Assembly: GCA_964618215.1 (NCBI GenBank) | Contig: CAZTZE010000009.1 | Span: 1 to 64,000, forward strand | Source of the DNA: CG2-30-58-95 sp964618215 | GTDB taxonomy: Bacteria; Chloroflexota; Anaerolineae; Anaerolineales; Villigracilaceae | Direction: 5' to 3' | Length of the DNA: 64,000 bases | In this document: positions 1-6,723 of the stretch, one piece after another | Layout: each line of letters starts with the position of its first letter | Position numbering within the stretch: the stretch's first letter is position 1 | The notes under the pieces: model-generated | What the model was told of the DNA's origin: nothing | What the model saw: the letters and a program-made list of their open reading frames with translations, nothing else | Database searches by the model: none | Program-made: the position numbers and the translations under genes

Positions 1-8
1 ATACCTAT

Positions 9-29
9 GGTCGGATTGCCAATCCGACC
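9..29. repeat. Palindrome, family A (intergenic copy)
   Basis: Nine-base arms GGTCGGATT and AATCCGACC flank a GCC centre. The same design recurs inside three coding regions (22514-22542, 24330-24356, 54124-54146). Here it lies in a stretch without a gene. Confidence 0.8.
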
Positions 30-39
30 TACGAATTGC

Positions 40-168
40 GCGGATCGCGCAAATGTTGAGCGGTAATACTATAAAGTATTCCATCGCGCAGCCTCCCCCC
101 GCAGGGGGCCTAATCGGCAGCCGCAACCAAAGATTTGGGCGGATCGCGCAAATGTCGAGCAGTAATAC
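40..168. repeat. Two direct repeats of about 30 bp in the gene-free start of the window
   Basis: Positions 40-69 and 139-168 match over 30 bases with two differences (core GCGGATCGCGCAAATG). A small C/G hairpin (CCCCC-GCA-GGGGG type) lies between them near 97-109. I see no gene in 1-223. Confidence 0.75.
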
Positions 169-223
169 AAAAAACGCGGAAATGCGCCCAGGTTAGAGTT
201 GTATTAGACCGTACCCGCCGCGC

Positions 224-253
224 TTGACACTTGTAGTCCGCTCGGCATAGAAT
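224..253 (+). promoter_or_regulatory. Sigma-70 type promoter for the DnaJ-like gene
   Basis: TTGACA at 224-229 and TAGAAT at 248-253 with an 18-base spacer, 20 bases before the start codon at 274. A similar box (TTGACT, 18, TAGATT) occurs at 11331-11360. Confidence 0.75.
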
Positions 254-273
254 AGTAAATAGAAGGTAAAGCG

Positions 274-1212
274 ATGGAATACAAGGATTATTACAAAATT
301 CTGGGTGTGGAACGCAGCGCCACGAGCGCTGACCTCAAGCGTGCTTATCGCAATCTTGCCAAGCAATACCATCCCGATCGCAACCCGGGAGATAAAAAGG
401 CCGAAGAGCACTTCAAAGAGATCAACGAAGCCTACGAAGTGCTGAGTGATGCGCAAAAACGCACCCGCTACGATCAACTGGGCGATTCGTACTCGGGCTG
501 GCAGCGGCGCGGCGCGCCGGGCGGATTCGACTGGTCGCAGTGGTCCACCCCCGGAATGAGGGCGGCCAGCCGGCAGCCCGGATCGGGCCGGCCGTCGGTG
601 CAATACGGCAACCTGGATGACCTCTTCGGCGAGGGCACGTTCTCGGATTTCTTCCGCACCATCTTCGCTGGGATGGACGTCGGCGCGGCGCCGCGTGCTC
701 GCCAGCGTCCGGCACCTGCATACCAACAGGCAGTGACGATCAGTCTGCGCGAGGCCTATGCCGGTACCACCCGCCAGATCCAGACGGATCAGCGCCGCCT
801 CGAGGTCACAATCCCGGCCGGCGCCCGCAGCGGGACGAAGGTGCGCGTCGCCGGCGGCGGCCCGCCCGGCGCGGACGGCCAGCCATCTGACCTTTACCTG
901 TTGCTGGAGGTAGCCGCGGATCCAAATTTCGAGCGACAGGGCAAAGACCTGCACACCCAGACCAGCGTCAGCGCCTTTACCGCCATGCTGGGCGGCGAGA
1001 CCCGGGTGGATACCTTGAGCGGCAAAGTGATCCTGACCATCCCACCCGGCACACAGCCGGAACAGGTTTTCCGCCTTGCCGGGCGGGGAATGCCGCAGTT
1101 GGAGAATCCACAGATAACAGGTGACTTGTTTGTGCGCCTCAAAGTGCAGGTTCCGCGCCAGCTCACTGCAAAACAAAAGGCTTTGCTGGAAGAGGCGGCG
1201 CGCTTGAAGTAG
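274..1212 (+). CDS. DnaJ-class J-domain co-chaperone without zinc finger (CbpA-like)
   Basis: A 312-residue J-protein that would stimulate the ATPase of an Hsp70 (DnaK) and deliver unfolded clients in the cytoplasm. The J domain fills residues 1-70 with the HPD motif at 33-35. A short Gly/Phe/Ser-rich linker (about 75-140) follows, then two beta-sandwich client-binding domains (about 145-312). The Cys-rich zinc domain of type I DnaJ is absent, which makes it type II, as in CbpA. A GAAGG-type ribosome site precedes the ATG, and a near-consensus promoter sits at 224-253. The next gene, an HtrA-like protease, starts 27 bases downstream on the same strand, so a small protein-quality-control operon is likely. 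No CIRCE-like operator was seen. Confidence 0.93.
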   Translation: MEYKDYYKILGVERSATSADLKRAYRNLAKQYHPDRNPGDKKAEEHFKEINEAYEVLSDAQKRTRYDQLGDSYSGWQRRGAPGGFDWSQWSTPGMRAASRQPGSGRPSVQYGNLDDLFGEGTFSDFFRTIFAGMDVGAAPRARQRPAPAYQQAVTISLREAYAGTTRQIQTDQRRLEVTIPAGARSGTKVRVAGGGPPGADGQPSDLYLLLEVAADPNFERQGKDLHTQTSVSAFTAMLGGETRVDTLSGKVILTIPPGTQPEQVFRLAGRGMPQLENPQITGDLFVRLKVQVPRQLTAKQKALLEEAARLK

Positions 1213-1239
1213 TCGCTCGAAAAAATGGAGACAAAGTTT

Positions 1240-2421
1240 ATGAATCGAAAAGCATATTTATGCGCAGCACCTACTCGGCTGGTAATCCTTTCGGCGCTGG
1301 TACTTTCGCTGGTAGCCTGCCAGTTGACCGGTCTCGTCCCGCTCCAGCCAACTGCTTCCCCGGCTGCGCCCCAGGCCACCCTGTCAAACTTGCCCGGCGG
1401 CCAGATTGATCTGGTCAGCCAACAGGATCGGATGGTCGCAATCTACGCGCAGACCAGCCCGGGAGTCGTGGCGATCAAAACATCCCAGTCAGATGGCACG
1501 CCGCTCGGCCTCGGCTCGGGATGGGTGTATAGCGCGGATGGCTACATCGTGACCAATTATCATGTCATCGAAGGAGCGGACCAGGTCGAGGTGGACTTCC
1601 CATCCGGCGATAAGGTCTTCGGGAAAGTGGTTGGCACCGACCTGGATTCCGACCTGGCAGTTATCAAGGTGGATCTCCCCGCCTCGATATTACATCCGCT
1701 CACTTTGGGCGATTCCGATCAACTCAAGGTCGGGCAAATCGTGGTGGCCATCGGCGACCCGTTTGGGTTGAACGGCACGATGACGACCGGCATCATCTCT
1801 GCCCTGGGCCGGACTCTCCAATCGAACCGTGAGTCCTCAGGAGGCAGCGGCGGTTTCTTTTCGGCCGGCGACATCATCCAGACCGACGCGGCGCTCAATC
1901 CCGGCAACTCGGGCGGTCCGTTGCTTAACCTGAACGGCGAGGTGGTCGGCGTCAACCGCGCCATCCGCACAAGCGGGGCAACCACTACGGGTGATCCGGT
2001 CAACTCGGGGATTGGTTTTGCGATCTCGATCAATATTGTCAAACGGGTCGTACCCCATCTGATACAATTCGGAAAATATGATTATCCTTACCTGGGAATC
2101 TCCTCCATGGATGACTTGCCATTGCAATTTCTCCAGGAACTGGGTTTGAAGCAATATACCGGCGCCTATGTTACCAGCGTGACCCCCGGCAGTCCCGCGG
2201 AACAGGCCGGGGTGCGCGCCGGCACACAGGCGACCAGCGTTCAATACCTGAAGGCCGGTGGAGATCTGATCATTGCCATTGACGGCCGTACGATTAAGCA
2301 TTTTGATGATCTGCTCCGCTATCTGATCAACAATAAGTCTCCCGGCGATACGATCGTGTTGACCATTCTGCGCGGCGATCAGAAAGTGGATCTGACTTTG
2401 ACCCTGGGCAAACGGCCTTAG
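1240..2421 (+). CDS. htrA: HtrA/DegP-like trypsin-fold serine protease lipoprotein with one PDZ domain
   Basis: Predicted surface protease that degrades misfolded envelope proteins. I use the ATG at 1240 because GGAG at 1227-1230 is well spaced for it; the in-frame ATG at 1225 overlaps that site. Residues 12-27 form a lipoprotein signal ending in lipobox LVAC, with Cys27 as the likely lipidated residue. A Pro/Ala linker follows. The triad is His108 (NYHVIEG), Asp138 (DSDLAV) and Ser224 (GNSGGP). One PDZ domain occupies roughly 290-393 (DePG has two, many Gram-positive HtrA have one). Odd: the signal peptide contains CAAPTR, encoded by a half-palindrome repeat (1261-1278) that also lies in other genes here. 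It follows the DnaJ-like gene by 27 bases. Confidence 0.93.
   Translation: MNRKAYLCAAPTRLVILSALVLSLVACQLTGLVPLQPTASPAAPQATLSNLPGGQIDLVSQQDRMVAIYAQTSPGVVAIKTSQSDGTPLGLGSGWVYSADGYIVTNYHVIEGADQVEVDFPSGDKVFGKVVGTDLDSDLAVIKVDLPASILHPLTLGDSDQLKVGQIVVAIGDPFGLNGTMTTGIISALGRTLQSNRESSGGSGGFFSAGDIIQTDAALNPGNSGGPLLNLNGEVVGVNRAIRTSGATTTGDPVNSGIGFAISINIVKRVVPHLIQFGKYDYPYLGISSMDDLPLQFLQELGLKQYTGAYVTSVTPGSPAEQAGVRAGTQATSVQYLKAGGDLIIAIDGRTIKHFDDLLRYLINNKSPGDTIVLTILRGDQKVDLTLTLGKRP
1261..1278 (-). repeat. Family B half-palindrome inside the protease signal peptide
   Basis: Contains the complement of the core CGAGTAGGTGCTGCGC. Further copies are at 10123, 30015, 30070, 36773 and 61471, with a full dyad at 51488-51517. 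In this gene the copy reads AAPTR, the same peptide as in the PLP enzyme at 61471. Confidence 0.8.
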
Positions 2422-2425
2422 ACCT

Positions 2426-2482
2426 GTAGGGCGGCTTTCCAAAGCCGCCACCCTTGTCGGCAGGTATGGAAACCTGCCCTAC
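2426..2482. repeat. Two adjacent palindromes after the protease gene
   Basis: GGCGGCTTT-CC-AAAGCCGCC (2430-2449) is preceded by GTA, and GGCAGGT/ACCTGCC arms (2459-2479) are followed by CTAC. The GTAGG...CCTAC frame resembles family A. The remaining gap to 2588 holds a ribosome site (AGGAGG) but no clear promoter. Confidence 0.75.
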
Positions 2483-2588
2483 TAATAAAGAATAGGAGGT
2501 GCAACGTCGCTTTCTTAGCTGGATCATCTGCTTAACCCGGCCAGTCCGGTCTCTCTCTGGATGATCGAAATACTCACAGGAGGTTAGC

Positions 2589-3686
2589 ATGATAACTGAT
2601 CGTGAACTGCAGGAATTGCTTGGTTTTTCCAGCCCGGAAACGGTGCTTAGCGTCTACCTAAATATGGACCCGCTGGAAGGCAATGCCGAAGCGCTCAAGC
2701 TACGCTTACGCAGTATGCTCGAGGAGGTTAGCCTGTCCAAAGATAAGGCCGCAGTATTGGATTACTTTGAACACGCGCGCGAGTGGAAAGGACGCAGTGT
2801 GGCGATCTTTTCATCTGCAGCGCGTGATTTTTTTCGCGCCTTCCCGCTGGCTGTATCTATGCGCAGCCAGGTGCGCGTGGGGAATCATCCTTATGTCAAG
2901 CCGCTGGCGGATCTCTTGGACGCATTCGGCGGCTACGGCGTGGTGCTGGTTGACCAGCAGGGCGCGCGGCTGTTTTTGTTCCATCTGGGCGAGTTGATTG
3001 AACAGGAGGGTATTTTGGGAGAGGCAGTCCGCCACACCAAGCGCGGCGGCGCTTCGAGTGTTCATGGGCAGCGCGGCGGGACAGCCGGGCAGACGCGCTA
3101 TGCTGAGACGGTGGTTGAGCGCAACATCAAGGATGCGCTGGAATTTGCCCTCCACTTCTTTGAGCAGAACCGTGTGCGCCGTATCCTGATCGGCGGCACG
3201 GATGACAACGTAGCCAAATTCCGCGCTCATCTGCCCAAAGCCTGGCAGAGTCTGGTGGTGGGGACTTTCCCGATGGGCATGACCGCCAACCACACCGAAG
3301 TATTGGCTCGGACGATGGAAATCGGTCAACAGGCCGAACGTCGCCGCGAGGCGCGGCTGGTGGATGCGATCATCACCAGCGCGGCGAAGGGCACGGATGG
3401 CGTTGTCCGCCTGGACGAAACGCTGAGCGCGGTCCACGAGGGGCGTGTCCAGACCCTGATCGTGCAGGAGGGCTACAGTTCAGCCGGCTACCAGTGCGCT
3501 GGCTGCGGCTATCTGACCACGCAGAAACTGGCGGCCTGCCCCTTCTGTGGCAAGGATTTTACCGAGATCGAGGACGCGGTCGAGATGGCCGTCCGCAAGG
3601 TGATGCAATCTGGCGGGGATGTGGAAGTGGTGCGCGAAAATCCCGCCTTGGAGAAAATCGGCGTTGGCGCGTTGCTGCGCTATTAA
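2589..3686 (+). CDS. Bacterial archaeo-eukaryotic release factor-like protein (baeRF10-type) with zinc ribbon
   Basis: A 365-residue protein resembling bacterial relatives of eRF1/Vms1, probably of the baeRF family 10 group. It may act on stalled ribosomes or peptidyl-tRNA, but that is inferred from family only. The middle domain has a nucleotide-fold-like start (GYGVVLVDQQGARLFLF, 116-132) followed by a Gly-rich loop RGGTAGQTR (162-170), which resembles the GGQ hydrolysis loop of eRF1 with two extra residues. A third domain follows (about 180-300). A zinc ribbon with C303, C306, C317 and C320 comes next, as in eRF1-like proteins. AGGAGG precedes the ATG by six bases. It stands alone between the htrA unit and a convergent minus-strand block. 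Confidence 0.7.
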   Translation: MITDRELQELLGFSSPETVLSVYLNMDPLEGNAEALKLRLRSMLEEVSLSKDKAAVLDYFEHAREWKGRSVAIFSSAARDFFRAFPLAVSMRSQVRVGNHPYVKPLADLLDAFGGYGVVLVDQQGARLFLFHLGELIEQEGILGEAVRHTKRGGASSVHGQRGGTAGQTRYAETVVERNIKDALEFALHFFEQNRVRRILIGGTDDNVAKFRAHLPKAWQSLVVGTFPMGMTANHTEVLARTMEIGQQAERRREARLVDAIITSAAKGTDGVVRLDETLSAVHEGRVQTLIVQEGYSSAGYQCAGCGYLTTQKLAACPFCGKDFTEIEDAVEMAVRKVMQSGGDVEVVRENPALEKIGVGALLRY

Positions 3687-3690
3687 AAAA

Positions 3691-3714
3691 GTAGGGCGGG
3701 ATTGAATCCCGCCA
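3691..3714. repeat. Palindrome between convergent genes
   Basis: GTA then GGCGGGATT-G-AATCCCGCC (3695-3713). Same family as 2430-2449 and 13645-13664. It could fold in both transcripts, but there is no T tract, so terminator activity is only a possibility. Confidence 0.75.
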
Positions 3715-3738
3715 CGTTAGACCAAAAATTGACGTTAT

Positions 3739-4380
3739 TTACGCAAAGCGCTCTTCTTTCCAGACGTCCGCGCTGTTATTATAGCCCGCCTTTTCCCAGA
3801 AGCCCAGCCGATCCTGGCGCATGAATTCCAGCCCGCGCAGCCATTTAGCCCCCTTCCAAAAATAAGGTGTCTGCAAGCCAGCACGCTCGGATATGGCGCC
3901 GATCACCCCGCGCAAGGGATAGCCGTGATCGGGCGTGAGCGGCTCGCCATTGAAGTGAGTGGCCAATAAAAAGTTATCTTGCAATGCCACCTCGAGCGGC
4001 AAATTGACAGTGAAGCCATACTCGGCGTGCTGCATGACGAAGCTGGCGCCCGGCAGGGGTTGGATCAGGCCCTGCGCGATCAGGCTCCTGACCGAAACAC
4101 CCTCCCAGAGGGTATCGAACTTGCTCCAGCGCGTCACGCAATGGATATCCATGTTGATTTTGGTACGCGGCAGTCCGTTGAACTCCTCCCATGTCCAGCA
4201 AACATCCTTCTCGACCTCGCCCCAGACGCGAAAATCCCACGTCGCCGGGTTGAAGGGCGGCAGCGGCCCGTAATGCAGCACCGGGAATTTGAGCGTCAGC
4301 GCCTGACCGGGGGGTAGCCGGTCTTCGGCGCGCAGGCGTTCTTCTGCCTGGCGGCGGTCTGCACCTTCAAGATTGAACAT
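3739..4380 (-). CDS. Sulfite-oxidase-fold molybdopterin-dependent oxidoreductase
   Basis: A 213-residue single-domain protein of the oxidoreductase molybdopterin-binding family (sulfite oxidase/MsrP-YedY fold). The conserved Mo-ligating cysteine is Cys81 in DIHCVTRWS. Further family blocks are W(D)FRVWGEV near 48-56, HAEYGFTVNLPLE, and the HGYPLRGVIG segment. There is no signal peptide and no heme or dimerisation domain, so it is shorter than sulfite oxidases. The natural substrate cannot be told from sequence. Its start overlaps the end of the TPR gene by 14 bases, so the two are probably translationally coupled. It is the last gene of a minus-strand unit that also contains polA. Confidence 0.85.
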   Translation of the reverse strand: MFNLEGADRRQAEERLRAEDRLPPGQALTLKFPVLHYGPLPPFNPATWDFRVWGEVEKDVCWTWEEFNGLPRTKINMDIHCVTRWSKFDTLWEGVSVRSLIAQGLIQPLPGASFVMQHAEYGFTVNLPLEVALQDNFLLATHFNGEPLTPDHGYPLRGVIGAISERAGLQTPYFWKGAKWLRGLEFMRQDRLGFWEKAGYNNSADVWKEERFA

Positions 4381-6694
4381 TGGCGGACCTCAACTTGTCG
4401 AGCAATTGTTGGTAATCTCCAGGATTCGGCGGATTGAGCGCCATGATCGTCTCGACTGTCCAGATCGCGCCCGCGCGGTCGCCGGAATTGAGTAAATTTT
4501 CGCCCAACGCGTCAAGTTGTGCAATCGCCTCCGCGATCCGCCCCCCCCGGCTGTACTCCTCGGCCAGAAAGCGCTGTAAGATGGCCTGCCCGGGATTGTC
4601 TTGCGCCAGGCTTTCCAGGAAGGGAATTGCCTCTGCCCGCTGGCCGTTGCTTTCCAGGTAAGCCAGGTAACTATCCCATTCAACCCCGGCCTGATTGGAT
4701 TGGTTGAGGCGGAGATTCAAGTCAATCAGGCGCTTACGAACAGCCGCATCTTCCGGCTGCAAGGTACGGATTTGCTCGAAGAGACGCAGCGCCTGTCGCC
4801 AGTCCAGGTGCTGCATGTCAATATCCGCCATGAGAAGCAGGATTTTAATGCTCCAGCTCCGGTTGGTGCCGGTCTGCTGGGCAAAACGCAGGGCGTTCGT
4901 GTACGTCTTGCGCGCCATATCCAGTTCTGCCAGGCGGTAGTAAATATCGGCCAGTTGGATATATTCACCGATCGCCTCATCCACATCACCTTGGGCGACG
5001 AGTTGCTCGATCAGGCGAGTGCGCGCCGTGGTATCCAGCGGCGCCACATGAATGATGCGGCGCAGCATATTCGTTGCCTGGGTCGCTTCGCCTCGAACAG
5101 TATAAGCCCTGGCCACAACCGTGTATTTGGCAATCGCATCTCCTACGCGTCCATCCTGGATCAGCAAATCCCCGATCAAGGTGTGCAGCGGTAAATAATT
5201 AGGCGCATGTTGAAGCGCGCTGAAGACCTCGTCCACCGCCGAGCGCAGAAGACCGTCCTGGGCCAATTGGTTGGCTTTATTGATTGACTGGATGACCTGG
5301 CTGCTCTTGGTCTGGGTCATGACCTCGGCCAGTGGCAGCGGCGGCGTGCCGTCACGGCTGGGAGGCAATTGCTGGCGCGCCTCGGCGACGAGGGAACGCC
5401 AGTTGGGTTGCAGCAAGAGCGCCTTGATGTTATCGCACAGCTTTTCCAGATTCTCACCGGCACCCTTTTTTGACAACCCTTCGATGAGCGGTTCATAAAG
5501 TTGGCGGATCTCATCCGCTTGTTCGGGCGCGACGACCAGCGCATCGGCCAGCCGGAGCGCTTCCATATACTCTATTGCGGATTCCCTCAATCGCCCCATT
5601 TGGTGCAGGATATCGGCCATCACCAGGCGGGCACCCAAGGCGTAATCGTTATTCTTGACCGCGTGCTGAAGGTAACGCAAGGCGCTCTCGGTGCGGTCGC
5701 TCGTCGCACGCAACAGGCCCAGGTTATAGTACAGCGCGGTACTCTTGTAACCGGCTTCGAGTGCTCTCTCAAGCTCTTCGGCTGCCTGAGCGTCCTGGTT
5801 GTTGCTCTGGGCGTCAATGGCTTGCCCCAGGTGGAGCAGCACCTTGGCGCGTTCACTTTGTTTCAACGACAACGGATCGGTGCCACGCACAAAGGTCTGC
5901 ACGCTGCGCGGGGGAGGTTGTGAATTATCACTCTCGCTGTAAAGCTCGAAGAGCACCTCTGCCATCCGGTTCAAAGCCTTTTTACGCGCTTCCGCAACCG
6001 GATTCAGCCCGATTTCGGCCGGCTTGGGCGCTTCGAGCTGCCGCAATTGAGCCATGCGCAACGGGCCTGTGCCACCCTTCCGGCGGATCGGCTTGGGAAG
6101 CATTTGCCCAATTTTGAGCAGATTCTTTGCCTGTTTGGCCTCCGCGCTGTTCGGCATCACGCGCAGAGCCCGTCCGACCATCTCGGCTGCCTTGTCGGCA
6201 TTGCCGGCCTGCTGGTAAAGACTGGCAACGGCCAGATATTCGCTGACTGCCGGCTGGGTATGACCGAGGCGCTCATGCACCAACGCCAGGTGTGAGTGGG
6301 CGGTCATATTATCGGGATCCAGTTGGGTTACGCGCAACCAGTTCTCAAGGGCTTTATCTACGTCTTTGGATTTGATATACAGTTCAGCCGCCTGCATGGC
6401 GGCCTGGATGGCCTCTTTCAAGTTCCCCAGGCGTTCGGATAGCTGCGCGATCTTTTCCAGCGGGAGGGGATCATCGGATGAGAGCTGAACCGCTTGTTTG
6501 TAAGTCTTCAAGGCCTCATCGTATTTTCCTAGCTGGTTAAGAGCCAGGCCGAGGCTGGTCAAAGCCTTGGGATTTTCGGGAAAATCCGCCAAGGCTTTTC
6601 GATAGGCAGCCGCAGCCTGATCCCACTTCTGGTCCCAGGCCGCGGAGTGGCCCTCATTCATCGCGTTTTGAAAACTATCCTCACGTCCGGGCAT
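4367..6694 (-). CDS. Large tetratricopeptide-repeat protein
   Basis: A 775-residue protein built largely of TPR helices (for example AAAYRKALADFPENPKAL and TAHSHLALVHERLG). Blocks run over about 15-190, 280-400 and 490-760. A more basic linker lies around 190-240 (KPIRRKGG). No signal peptide, membrane segment or catalytic domain is visible. It is therefore probably a cytoplasmic scaffold for protein-protein contact; partners are unknown. It lies 29 bases after polA and overlaps the molybdopterin protein gene, so all three appear co-transcribed. A weak GAGA lies before the ATG. Confidence 0.8.
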   Translation of the reverse strand: MPGREDSFQNAMNEGHSAAWDQKWDQAAAAYRKALADFPENPKALTSLGLALNQLGKYDEALKTYKQAVQLSSDDPLPLEKIAQLSERLGNLKEAIQAAMQAAELYIKSKDVDKALENWLRVTQLDPDNMTAHSHLALVHERLGHTQPAVSEYLAVASLYQQAGNADKAAEMVGRALRVMPNSAEAKQAKNLLKIGQMLPKPIRRKGGTGPLRMAQLRQLEAPKPAEIGLNPVAEARKKALNRMAEVLFELYSESDNSQPPPRSVQTFVRGTDPLSLKQSERAKVLLHLGQAIDAQSNNQDAQAAEELERALEAGYKSTALYYNLGLLRATSDRTESALRYLQHAVKNNDYALGARLVMADILHQMGRLRESAIEYMEALRLADALVVAPEQADEIRQLYEPLIEGLSKKGAGENLEKLCDNIKALLLQPNWRSLVAEARQQLPPSRDGTPPLPLAEVMTQTKSSQVIQSINKANQLAQDGLLRSAVDEVFSALQHAPNYLPLHTLIGDLLIQDGRVGDAIAKYTVVARAYTVRGEATQATNMLRRIIHVAPLDTTARTRLIEQLVAQGDVDEAIGEYIQLADIYYRLAELDMARKTYTNALRFAQQTGTNRSWSIKILLLMADIDMQHLDWRQALRLFEQIRTLQPEDAAVRKRLIDLNLRLNQSNQAGVEWDSYLAYLESNGQRAEAIPFLESLAQDNPGQAILQRFLAEEYSRGGRIAEAIAQLDALGENLLNSGDRAGAIWTVETIMALNPPNPGDYQQLLDKLRSANVQS

Positions 6695-6723
6695 AGGATT
6701 CTCGATTTATGGAGCTGCTTCCA

